Shown here in pieces: positions 20,627-32,500 of a DNA stretch of 64,000 nt (its first letter is position 1; each line of letters begins with the position of its first letter). The position numbers and the translations under genes are program-made. This DNA is from Daucus carota subsp. sativus. Lineage: Eukaryota > Streptophyta > Magnoliopsida > Apiales > Apiaceae. The DNA is taken from positions 47,552,689-47,616,688 of the forward strand of contig NC_030381.2 of the NCBI RefSeq assembly GCF_001625215.2. The letters are read 5' to 3'. Under the pieces are notes generated by a model that worked only from the letters and a program-made list of their open reading frames with translations, was not told the origin of the DNA and did not search any database.

Positions 20627-23600
20627 ATGGACGGGAGCGTCAACAAGATGAAGGCAAGCTCTATTTTCCATGTTTATTGTAAAGCTTAATGTCGTGTATC
20701 CTATATAAATATTTGTGAAATATGTACCCAGCAGTTTTATTATCTTGAAGGTGCAACAAATATAAATGGGTTGAAATTCTTAGTTTCTAGTTCAAATGTG
20801 TTGTGAGATGAATTTATGGTATTTAATTTTACAAGTTTGAGATTGTTTGTGGAAAATATTTTTCGCGAATTAAATTTTGCTACAAAATATTAGGAAGTTA
20901 ACAAGTGTTGATTTTCATGTTCACTTGCAGAAGAGGAAATTGTCGAATATTAGAGGCAAAGAAAAATCAAAGGTACAGAGAGAATGATGAAGACTCTATA
21001 TGGTTGCATGATTTATCCTTCTAATACTTTATGATTCATGTATTAAATCTTAGATAAGTTTTGTGGTTCTGGATGGTTAATGGTTCACAAGTTTGTGGTC
21101 TTGTAGTATAATGTTTTGTGTTATATGCCTATATTCCATTGGTTCATCATTATTGTAGAAGATAGTTATGCATTTACCCCATTGTAGCTAGCTTAGTCTG
21201 GATTCTTATGACTTATAAATTTGTTATTACTTATATCATTATATGATGCGTCTTTGGGTATATTTTCATGTGTAGCATGTGGTACACATGGGAGAGCTTA
21301 GTAAGGGTGACTGGGTGAGAGGGTAGCCCCAGAACTTTAAGGAAATGAAAAATTACATACAAAAATTTGTAATAAATTAATTTAGCCTCCAGAAAAATGT
21401 TGTTGTAATTAGATTTATTTTACTATATTATATGTAAGAAATTTAAATGATGAAGTGAATATTTTTTCTCATCTGTGATTTTTTTGAAGTACAAGTTAGC
21501 CCCAAGATTACAAATCCTGGGTCCGCCACTGGAGGTACAATATATGTTCCTGTGTTTGAATTGATTTACAACATGAGGGTTTTAGGAACTGTATATCCTA
21601 GTTACTGATTCCTTCTTCTGCAGATAAATTAATTAAATAGAATCAAATAGTTATGATGGCTTCTGGCTATAATTCTGCTTGTGCTTGTAGGAGGAAGGTG
21701 GAAGACTTCAGATGACAGTGGAGATGCAAAAGTGGTTAGTAGAGGTGATGCTGGACTGGCCCATGAAAATGATAGGAAATATCAAAATCGGAATGTCACA
21801 CATGGATTCCATATGGTACGGGGAAAGATGGGTCACTGGATGGAAGATTTTATTGTCGCTGATAACAGGAAGGTTTCTGGGTATTATTTGGGGCTCTATG
21901 CAATTTTTGATGGTCACTCTGGTTGTGATGTTGCCAAATACTTGCAGAGTCATCTCTTTGAAAATATTCTGAGCCAGGTAGTATACAATATACATATTAG
22001 ATCAGTTTCAAACCTAGGAAGAATGGATACGTGGATTACGGTTTCCCAACATCACCTCATGTGTCTGAATTCTCGGACACTCAAATATCCATATACGACA
22101 AGGGGAATACTTATATGATCCGTGACGATAGTGTTTATTCGTTCACGAGTAAACATTGGTGTTAAGTAACTATAAGTAAAATACTTATTTCTGTTTGTGA
22201 ACTAATGACTTCAGTTCTTGAATTTTACTTTTTAATTGATAAAGTTGTGCATTTAACTTACTTTGTATACCTTTTTTAGTTTGGTCAAGTAACTTTTCAT
22301 ACATAAAATTAATCATGTATCAGTGTTACATAGATGACATATCATTTGCACTCAAATCCCCGTAATATCATGTTTGTCAAATTTGGTGACTCCCGTGCAA
22401 TATTGTGCAGAAATGGTAAAGCCAAAGGAATAACAATTGACCATGAGCCATTAAAGGAGAAAAAACAAGTTGAAAACAGAGGGGGATTCGTTGTAAAATT
22501 GCCAGGTAACTTCCATCAGTTGGTCTGCAATGCTGACTTTTCTGGTATAAATTGTGCTTCCATTGAGCATTATGAACCTGTTGCCATTTGACATTTGCAT
22601 CATAAAAAATTGTTTGTTATAATGCAAACTGCAAAAGTACCATTCCATGTTTGTTTTTAGCTCTGGATAGTGGCGTAATTTTTTATTTTGGAATTGCAAT
22701 AGCATGATAATCTTAATAGGATGTGCACATTTACAATCTAGATGATGTGGAGCAGTTGGTGTAAATTTGTATGCGTCTATAGTGAAATTGCATAACTTTG
22801 AGTGCCATGACTGGTCTTTTTGCCCATGATGGGAGTTAGTTATACACTGGAGTCATTTTCTTGAGCCAAGTTTCCTTAATGTGATAAGTTCATCTAATTA
22901 TGGTTGATAATTAATACACTCAAAAGTTATTTTGCCTCTTTATGAATAAGTGCAAACGTTAACTTGTCTATAGCTGAATGCCAAAAGCCATATTCGTGGA
23001 TACGATACAGAATTGCAAACTACGAACTTTAACTTTGTCTCCAATGTTTACGATGGATGTCAAGATCCTTGTTCATGGATATGATAGAGTATTGCAACTA
23101 TAGTTAGAATTGTTCTTAATGTCATACTTTTATTTAATGTTCAAATGTCATAAAATAGGGAACGTCCCTCGTGTGGACGGCCAACTAGCAATGACAAGAG
23201 CATTTGGAGACAAAAAAGTTAAGAAACACATTACAGCCAAGCCGGATGTTATAATCAAGAAGATAGACAAGGACATAAACTTCCTGATACTGGCGAGTGA
23301 TGGTCTCTGGAAGGTAAATATCTGATGTTCAGCTTCACATTAATATTAGAATTGTAAAGATTAACAGCATTATTCACTGCTATTCTGTTGGTGGTTTTTC
23401 TGTTGCACTTTGGTTTGTTTCCGTGTTTGAATTAAGCATTTTGTTTATAGTTATAATTATCAAATAAAAGCAGGTGCCGAGGAACCTAATCCTCTTACAC
23501 TTTTTCAGTTTCTGGTCTTTGCAAAATTTGATCAAACATGAACGTTAATATCACTTGGCCGTCTTATGTCTTTTACTGTGATATTAAAAGGTGTTTTCTA

Positions 23601-24103
23601 CTTTGACCTTCTCTGGCATCTAAAAATGTAGGACGGATTTTATTTTGTTTTCTCTCAAGGGGTTGTAGACAAATCCGGTACATTGCAGCACACAGAACAT
23701 ATTTAGAAATTAGTGCAAAATGTAGTTTGATATATGTATATGTCAATACACAACTTCAGTGAAAAGCAATACAGTGCAACTGTCAAAGAAACATAGTGTG
23801 AGACCGAATGCAGCATTTCCCGGGCTTAAAGTTTCTAATGACTTGTTAAATTTGTATCTCTTATTCAGAAGGTTCCTTTGGTCAACATCCACAACAGTAT
23901 GCTTGCTATGAATGCTAATAGACCTCATCAAAGTGCTTGATTATAGTTCTTCTTGTACTCAGGTGATGTCAAACCAGGAGGCTTGTGATTGCATTTGTAA
24001 TATTACCAATGCTCAAGAAGCATCAGAGCAGCTGATTAAGGAGGCGCTACTTAGGGAGAGTCGTGACGATATCTCCTGTATAGTAGTCATGTTTGATGGA
24101 TAA
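20627..24103 (+). pseudogene. Protein phosphatase 2C (clade F type), internal block missing
   Basis: Four well-spliced pieces match plant PP2Cs: 21691-21977 (THGFHMVRGKMGHWMED, then LYAIFDGHSG with the metal-binding Asp/Gly), 22334-22505 (KFGDSRAILCRNGKA, DHEPLKEKK), 23159-23313 (PRVDGQLAMTRAFGDK, LASDGLWK) and 23963-24103 (MSNQEACDCI to DDISCIVVMFDG and stop). Phases agree across the last three junctions. About 40 residues that normally join ENIL to the GDSRA strand are absent, including the GGSTA motif, and no candidate exon is seen in 21978-22333. The 5' end is unclear: 20931-20972 has exon-like borders but does not keep frame with 21691. A hAT-like element sits in the intron before 21691. 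Either a decayed gene or a very divergent one. Confidence 0.65.
21287..21531. mobile_element. hAT-like non-autonomous element in a PP2C intron
   Basis: The 245-bp element ends TCCTGGGTCCGCCACTG, the same type of end as the element at 16331. It is flanked by GTGGTACA and GAGGTACA, an 8-bp duplication with one mismatch. It is non-coding. Confidence 0.55.
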
Positions 24104-24873
24104 TCTAATTGTCCTGTGTTGACGGATAATCTGATCATCCTTCAACCTCTATGGGGACTCCATATCGATGTCTGGACTGAGAAGCAATGCCTAAAGGGCA
24201 TGAATGAAAGTATAGATCCTTATATAGAAAGCTTAAGTTGTCTGTAGAAAAGTCTCCTAGATTTTAAATAGTACTATCAAGTCAGAAGTCTGTATATCTG
24301 TTTATACTTTCGCTGAGATTTCCATATGGTGTTGTATAACTTCATTACGTTATGGTATTTTATTTGCCTCAAATTTCTTTGTTTGGTGGATTCATACTTG
24401 TAGTTTCATTTATTAGACATTCAAAATATACATACTGAATGACATAGTACAGTTTGTGATTTGAATTGAAAGTTCAGTTTAGCACATGTAAGAAACTAAA
24501 AATCTCAGTCTTCAATATGGAAATTTTGCTATTCCTGTGACCATCAGAAGTGAATTACAATTGATCAGCACATACTCAGCTTACTATAAAATCTTCACAA
24601 ACAACCAATGAGAAAGCTATATCTGTCTTAGAATTGCACCAACAGGACCCTGGTATGATTTATTGTAAAATGAAAGAGCATTTACCAACTCGCATAGTAG
24701 TTGAATTGCTCTTCAATCAAGCACTAGAATCTGATTTACAGAGACAGAAAAAAACTACACACTATAGAAGCTATATCCATTCCCTCCCTGAGGAAAGAAA
24801 TCAAATGAAGCAATTCTGAAGGGATCCAAACAGGGTATTTGTATGTTATGCACTTAAATTGTCAAAATTATAT
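24104..24873. other. Spacer between the PP2C locus and the convergent TPR gene
   Basis: It contains the 3' UTRs of both genes. GGATAATCTAATTGTCC and GGATAATCTGATCATCC at about 24098 and 24123 form a small tandem repeat right at the PP2C stop. No gene is credible; the frame at 24634-24819 looks random. Confidence 0.45.
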
Positions 24874-27503
24874 TCACTGGAAAATACTTCTTCCATTTAG
24901 CAAGTCTTGTTCTTCTTCTTCAGCAATATCAGCCCAGCTTTTTTTACCAGTCCAGGTGACAAAGTCTTGGTAGTCTGTTCCTCTAGGAGACTTTGATTGG
25001 CTCTGAATGTCATGGTGGACTTCTGAATCTGTGGCTGTCTCTTCTGTTGGTTCTGTTGATTTATCGCTACCTGTAGTATCACTGTTGGGTTTCTTAAAAC
25101 CATCATCCCCGTCTGGTGGAGCTTTCATTCCGTTGATACAGTTAGAAGCACTTGAAGATTTTGAAGGGCAGTTTTCAGCATTCACCTGCCCAAAGATTAA
25201 TTTCCGATGAACATCATGTACCACTGCCTTTTTCTTCTCTTCATTACCAAATGACCATGTGCATCTTCGTGGTTGTGTAAGTAACACTTCTGAATTAGCT
25301 TCATTGGGAACTGGGGAGGCGACGTCTTCCTTATTGAACATGAAACTCTCTTTTGTTGTACCTTTACTCCCCCACTTGCCAAAGGTAGCTTTTTTCCATT
25401 TATCACAGTATGGATACTGTGAAGACGGCTGAAACCAGTTATTATGTCCAGGTGAATCTACTCTGTTAGCATCCGAGAGCTCACCAAATCTTCCCTTTGG
25501 ACCACCATTCTGGGCGAAACATCCTTCTGGGCCCCTATATTTAAATGGTGAAAAGGGTGCAGGGACATTCACATGTCTCTCTTCAGCTGATGCAATAAGC
25601 TTCTCACCTTGTCGTGATTCTAGTTTAGTCAAGGTCTCCATAGCACGTTCATAAGCCTTGGCAAAAGATTCATCCATCTCTCTATTTCCACTTGAATCTC
25701 TTACAGTCTGAAGCAGAAGTCTGGATTCTGTCATCCTGTTCATGTGCATTAAACAGACTGCAAGATTGCATTGTTTGTTTCTGTCTAGTTCAAAGGACAG
25801 TGAGTTTCTGCATCAAGATACACACCAGTTACCAGTGAAAAAGTTCCCCTTTATTGTATAAATTGCATACTACTGCAACATACCACATAAATCAAGCAAA
25901 TGATAATACCTGTACATCTCTTCAGCTGATTTGTATCTACCCTGCTGTAGGTAAGCCCACGCCAAATTCCCCAATACCCTGCAATTGAAGATGTACAAAA
26001 GTTAAAAAAAAGCACAAAGACTTTAAAACTGGCAAAGATGTAGCACTTCAGAGATTCACCTTGCATACTCTTGCTCAATGGTAATATCTTTTTTCTTGCC
26101 TTGTGATCTACCTGCCTTCACCCTCTTCCCACCAAAAGCCGAACCTTTCTCAATTTGTTTGAGTTTTTCTTGTAAAATTTCAATAAGTTCATCAGTCCTC
26201 CCACATCTCTGTAATAAAAAACAATTAACCATTTCAGATGAAATTTACAGTTAACCATCATCCAAACTTCGATCAGCTATGAAAAATGCTCCGATCTTAC
26301 TTTCGATTGAACATTCCAACAGCAATTTCAGTAGCATAAATAATCACAGACACAAGGGAAAACAAGATGATATTACCTTGAAAACAAAACCAAATTCCGA
26401 ACACAATGTATTCCCCACATACAAAGAAAAAAGGGGTTACCTTGTAGAGTTCTAGGAGGATGTTGTCAAGAGATTCTTGTGATTCAGAAGGACAAAGATG
26501 TCTGAAAGACTTAATTGCCTCAATCGCCTCATCGGACCTATCCAACTGTTTCATCACAACTGCCATGTCTTTCAAAGCACTATCAACTCGATCACCAGCA
26601 TTTATCGCAGTCCAGAACATCGAGACTGCCTTATTGGGATTCTTGTCCACCAACTGTCAATACAGAAATCAAAGTATCCATTTTGAAATTCCCTATCAAC
26701 CTCATGAAATAAAGCTACTAACAATATAACAAGCTCTTTGTATCCTTTAAAGCATTTGAACTAAGAATATACAGAACAGCACATTACATTAGTTTCTGCA
26801 AAATAAAACATCAGAAAATGAATCTCAGATCATCAAGAAAGGTCAATAATCAAGCAATTCAAAAAAATAAAATTAAAATTAAAAAAACTTTAATTTAAAC
26901 AAACTAATCATGAAAAAGAACTCAAAACACAAACAAACACACACTAATTGCCTAAAGATCTCCAAGATATTACATGACTGAAATCCCCAACTCAAAATAG
27001 ACTCAAAAATCAACTGCAACCCGACCCGGACCGGATAAAAATTAAAGAAGCTGCAATAATTTTAAGCCCGTTGAGCTGGTAAACATCATGTGTGTGTGTC
27101 TGTGTGAACTCAATACATATACACAAACACACGTACATAATCACCAAAAATATTCAAGAATTAACAAGATCAAAAACCCCAACTCAAAACAAACTCAAAA
27201 CCCAAAAACAACCCGACCCGGATCAAAAAACAAAAACAATCCACAAGAAATTAACACAACTAAAGCCAACAAAAACATAAAAAAACACACATAAATTCAT
27301 ATAATAATTACCTGAACATGCTTAGCTCTGCCATAGGGAGAGTCTGCGGAGGGCAAATTGGTAATAATCTCCGGTGACTTGGCCGGAATTGCAGTGCTCT
27401 TTCTCTCCGTCGCCGGCAGATTAGGAAGAAAACGGCGGGAATTACACGTGGCGGGTGGGGTCAAGAACGCCCTCGCCGGAATGTTATTGTGGACTACCGA
27501 CAT
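24874..27503 (-). CDS. TPR protein of the POLLENLESS3/MS5 (TDM1)-SDI family
   Basis: Five exons (27312-27503, 26441-26653, 26060-26208, 25910-25978, 24874-25807) give 518 residues. After a low-complexity N-terminus come the family motifs SADSPYGRAKHVQ, FWTAINAGDRVDSALKDMAVVMKQL, RSDEAIEAIKSFRHLCP and a TPR-like block (LGNLAWAYLQQGRYKSAEEMY, then CNLAVCLMHMNR) up to about residue 240. A long polar tail ends with KSWADIAEEEE, which is kept in POLLENLESS3-like proteins. TDM1/MS5 controls exit from meiosis in Arabidopsis; SDI members act in sulfur metabolism. Position next to HEN1 and GHR1 supports the MS5 lineage. The protein is longer than Arabidopsis MS5, so MS5 versus POLLENLESS3-like paralogue remains open. 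Confidence 0.88.
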
Positions 27504-27787
27504 CTGGGTGATTCAAAGATAATCAAATCTTGGAAACCCTTTTTGTGGTTGAGTGATTATAGATACAGATTGAGTGTATGTGTAGAGAGAATGAGTTGAT
27601 GCATGAAACAACAGAGATTATGTGGAGTTGTGTTTATATAGGCACACGCGTGGTACTGTTTGAAATTTAAATGTGTGTTTTCGCCGCTCTCGAAAATTAA
27701 GTGAGAAATTCATTGACTAATTGTGACAGATTAAATGGAAATCACAGTTTTAAGAAGATGATAGAATGAAGGGAGGAGTACTCTTGC

Positions 27788-28227
27788 GGGTCGTTTGGTT
27801 GGAGAGGGGGTATGGGGTTGGAACGAGGAATCAGGTTGAGATAGTATGGATTTGAGGTATCATTTCTGATATTAGGTGTTTGGTTAAGTGGTGGAATAAA
27901 TATGATGGAATAATATTTATTAGCTATTAGTTGTAATTACTTTAAAATATCATTAAATTAATATTTATATACATTTTAAAGTCATTAATTAAATTTTGTA
28001 TTAATAATTTACATGAAATGATATAAATAGTAATGAAATAAAAGAAAAAGAATTTAATTCCAGAAACCCATGTTTCATACCCACCTCCCCCTTGGTATGA
28101 AAATCTCATATCTTGTGGGTTTGAGGAATGGGGTTGATAAAAGAAAATTTTCAACCAAACACCAGGTATGGGTTTGGAATGAACAAAATCCATACATGTT
28201 ACTAGAGACACTCCAACCAAACGACCC
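27788..28227. mobile_element. MITE-like element with 17-bp terminal inverted repeats
   Basis: It starts GGGTCGTTTGGTTGGAG and ends CTCCAACCAAACGACCC, a perfect 17-bp inverted pair about 440 bp apart. The inside is AT-rich with related inverted stretches (GGTTTGGAAT-type). Target duplications are not clear, so hAT or PIF/Harbinger cannot be decided. Confidence 0.7.
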
Positions 28228-28587
28228 CTTAAGGTGTTTGGTAAAACTTATTGGTTTCATAAAAAAAAATTCAAATATTTTGTTTTGTGAATAATTATCA
28301 CTATCGTAAAGTTAAGTAAATCAAAGACGTTAGCACTTCGCAACATAAAAAAGCTAGGTAAGATTACGATTTTCAGTATCACCGCACATAAGTCGGCCCC
28401 AAAAAAAATATATTTTCAAATATATTATTTTGTGAATAATTTTCGAGCTCTAATTCAGAAATATAAGCACTTGCGATAAACTTACAAATTTACAAGTTTC
28501 AATTTAACCACACACAACCCCCAAGCCAAAATATGCGTATTATATTTTAAAATAAGCACTGCTTACACATAACTAAGAAGTTCTCTC

Positions 28588-28723
28588 GAGCACGATTGGA
28601 TAGCCCAGTGGTGGGTTTATCCTCTGTTGTCCCGGGACACCCGGGTTCGACTCTGGCTCACCCCGAGAATTGTTAGAACAGATACTAATTTGTAAGGCAT
28701 ATAAGCCTGCATTGTCAAAAAAA
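28588..28723 (+). mobile_element. tRNA-type SINE copy C, intact with target duplications
   Basis: The body of about 136 bp has box A (GATAGCCCAGTGGTGG), box B (GGTTCGACTC) and a 3' tail GTAAGGCATATAAGCC followed by an A-run. AAGAAGTTCTCTC flanks it exactly on both sides (28575-28587 and 28724-28736, with ambiguity in the As). Intact Pol III boxes and exact duplications point to a recent insertion. Confidence 0.9.
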
Positions 28724-29567
28724 AAGAAGTTCTCTCATGGTTGTAAAAATCAGAGAAATTAATTGAACTATTTTAGTGTGCAGTTTATTTATTTTAGTGT
28801 TGAAATTAAATTTTATTTAAAAAATTATAAAAATAATATAAATTGATCAAAAGTACATCCAACAAAATTCAATACTTAAATGCTTTTTTCTAGTTAAAAA
28901 TTAAAAATCGTTTAAAACCCGGTTATAACAGTCAGGCAAACACGCTCAATAGACAATAACCTCTGTTCAATATCCTCTGTTTTTTTTTTTGGTCAGGATT
29001 CAATATCCTCTGTTTGGTACAGCGTTTATCTGATATATCCTCGGTTAGTCGGTTGGGAACAGGGTTCACTATCAAACAAAAACTAAGATACCAGTGTTAG
29101 CTATGCAACACCTGCCCTTGCCCTGCATACAAAGGCTATAGAGAAATGAAAACTAAAGGAAAACGAACTTCATATGCTTTGAAAAATTGAAAAACAAGAA
29201 ACCAAATCATAAAATGAAAGGTGATTTTCACAAGACATGCAGTCAATATAGCTCCCCCGGGACATAGGTAACGAGTGCACCACATATTGCGGTAACTTAT
29301 GGCTCATGATTCCACAAAAGACAGCTATATAGTTTGCTACAACCGACTTTCTACGAGACTGCAAGCAAATCAACAGAAAAACTTGTAAACTACTGTAATG
29401 CACGGTATCAGGTCGAATATATCACTGAGAAATTAGCCTTTCTGACAAGGCAATTAGTTTTTAACTCCATCTTCTCCATAAACTAATGATGTGCATCCAC
29501 TAGTCGTGAAAATGAGTGTCTCCAATATAAAGAGAATATATTAGAGCAAAAATTGAATATACTACAT

Positions 29568-32500
29568 TTACTCGAGTGAACTTGAACTGTTGCTGCTCCA
29601 ATCCCATATTATATCATAGTGATGAGCCGAGCTGACATTTTCCGGAAAGTCATCGCCTTCCCTCCTAAATACAGCAATTTGGGAAGCATACCCTGGTTCC
29701 ACACCATCAACCCCGCCAACTCCACTGAATTTAACACTGTAGTTATGCCTCTCTGCAAGCTTTGTCGCCCAGTCATTGAATTGTTCTCTGGTCCACTCAA
29801 ATTTGTGATCATGGTTGCGAAACTTAGAGGACTGTGATTGATTTTTCTCGTCTGGGTCATCTTCTGGACCTTGTACAGTAGATTTATGCAGTATTACATT
29901 GTACTCAAAGTTTGGGGTCGAAACAATCAGAACTTTCGGACGGAAGCTGCTTAGCACAACATCACCAAATAGAAAGGCTTGATCCTCCTCCATATGCTCA
30001 ATCACCTACAGTTTGATAATCCATGCATGACAAATAAATACTTTAGCAAGTCAGTTTGTTCCAAATTAAAAAAAAAAAATCCAGAATAACAGAATTCCAC
30101 AAGGTGTACCAAAATGGTGGATTTTATATGGTGGCTCAATATGTCCAAGTAATGACACATTTGACTGAGGTGATATTGATTATCAATAGGCAACACGATT
30201 GATTTAATCCTATAACTTTTTGTCCCCGTTTTAATCCTAACCACTGATCTCCTTCCATTCCTATCACAGTATCACTTCATCCCAACACCCTGTACTATTT
30301 CTATTAGTAACAAAAACATTTTCTTCACTTGGAACTAGTTGCAAAGGCACATCTATACGCCCGTCCAAAATTATCTATGCTTCAGGTTTATGTTTATTGT
30401 TAGTATACAGCAGAAGAAAAATCAAATCAAATATATCTGAAACTAAAAAATGGATGGACAGACAATTTATAAGCATATCCTTGGCTATTGCCAATATGTT
30501 GACCACTTGTAAGAAGCCAACTAAGATTACTAAGGCTAGGAAATGCTAAGTTCTGCACTAGATAATAACTGTCCATAAACTCAACTGGACCGCCCATTTT
30601 ATTCACCTATGCCAGGAAGCCCAACAAAAGACAAATACCACCCCAATAAGCCAACAAAACGGCGACAATCAAAGAGGCAGATATCTTGATTCACAGCACA
30701 TAAATATTGAGAAATCTTGATTCACAGCACATAAATATTGAGATCAAGAATAAATACCTCTAAACAAGTTCCAATATCAAATCCATACAGCCGAGAATCA
30801 AAACTTGTGATTGAACCATCATAAAGCAATGCAGATTTGATTCTACTACTTCCAGCTTCTGTTTTGGTAGTTAGTTTGGTATGTAGTATCTGCATAATAA
30901 CACTATTATATCAGAAACTATTCATCTAATTAAGAATGATTACTTTGGAAGTGCATCCATATCTTTTATAGCCACTTTTAATGGAGAAACCTTCTGTATG
31001 AGGAATGACAAAAGTTGCAGAACTGACTACTATAGTCTAAAATTCATAGCATCCCCAAATAAAAAAAAATGTGATTTACGTGACAAATAGTCAGCCTGAA
31101 TCAACTTTCGAAATTGAGTGTTGAGATCAACAGGCATTCAATATAACCTAACAAGCATATGTCACTGGAAAAGATGCACTTAAAAATAAAGATTAAGAAA
31201 TAAAGCTATACAAGAAACAGAAACTGTTAAGGGATTGTAAGAAGATATATAGTTGTTTGAAACCTTGGCTGCCCGGGCAAGACTCCTCTGTGAAATATCA
31301 ACGCCAACAATCGTTTCCAAAGAAGTCGGATATGCTAACAAGGATTCCAACAGGCTTCCAGACCCACATCCGAAGTCAACCTGCAGTATTTCAAAAATAT
31401 CTTAATGCCCTGTATAGAAATTCTATGATTGTGACACGCAAATGTAATGGCACATACCAAGGAAGCTGCACAAGATTCTTTAATTTGTTGCAATGCAAAA
31501 TCAACACGCTGCTTCGATAGAGGAGGACTAAAGAGTGCCTGCTCCATTCTCTCCTCCAAGGGTTCTGTCACCCGCAGTAAAGTAATCGAGTACTCCAAAC
31601 TGCAGCCTCCTGCCACATACAACGAGTGGAAAAGGTAAAGCTCGGATAATAACCATGCGTAAGCAGAAAAGGATACATTTGATCAAGTAGATTTATACAA
31701 TGCACTTGAAAACAGCTCAGTATAGAATAGAATTAGGCTTCAACTCACCTGAATTCAATAGCGAAAGAATTCTTTCAGGATCAGTAGCAGCAGCCATAAT
31801 TAACTCAATGGACGGCACTTCCTTATTATAAGAAATTGACTGACCCAAAGACATCTGTGTCACAACAGCTTCAAAATGGGGGGACACGGCTTTAACCCCT
31901 ATCTCAAATTCAAACTCTTCACTACTTTCAAGTTGTTCCTTCATGCATTCTCCTGCCAATAGATATATGCTATAACTAATGCACGCCAATGACCCAGTTG
32001 ATAATGAAACTCCTAACATTTGATCATTGTCATTTACTGAAAACATGGTAGATTTTAAAAACCCTGTATTTCTACTCAAGCAGTCAGAATTTAGCAATCT
32101 GCTAGAATTATGCACTGATTGGTATAGTTTGAACTCCTTAAAGAAGCACTGCGGATAAAATTGGATATCAATTTCATGACCAGATGTAGTCAAGTTCTCA
32201 ACAGATATCTCTGGGTTTTGAAAGTAATTATTCAGCCATGTGAGAATTTTCAGTGCAGCATCCTGGATGGCATCACTTTGCTTTTTAAATGATTCTTTTG
32301 GGGTGCAACACATAATCAGTTCCTGACTCCTTGAAAATATTTTTATTTTACACTTGAAAGTTCCTCCGACTCCAGCAACACCTAAAGCAACACCACCTCC
32401 ATTTGTTTCTTGTTCACGAGGATCTGTAAGCTTCATTTTCTTATGTACTCCTGGCACTTCTGCATTTTCCAAGGAGATAATTTCAGGTACAGATAACCGA

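Larger units (their letters stand above)
27504..29567. other. Promoter of the TPR gene and spacer to HEN1
   Basis: The TPR promoter, with a pyrimidine-rich leader, lies at about 27504-27700. A 440-bp MITE-like element is at 27788-28227 and a young SINE at 28588-28723. A stretch at about 28268-28300 recurs loosely at 28412-28445 (TTTTGTGAATAATT). The 3' UTR of HEN1 occupies the right end. No further gene is visible. Confidence 0.5.

Noticed and set aside
27088-27294. Asn/Lys/Thr-rich plus-strand frame inside the first intron of the TPR gene
   Set aside because: It is the A-rich intron read in a sense that avoids stops; opposite to the real gene and without motifs.
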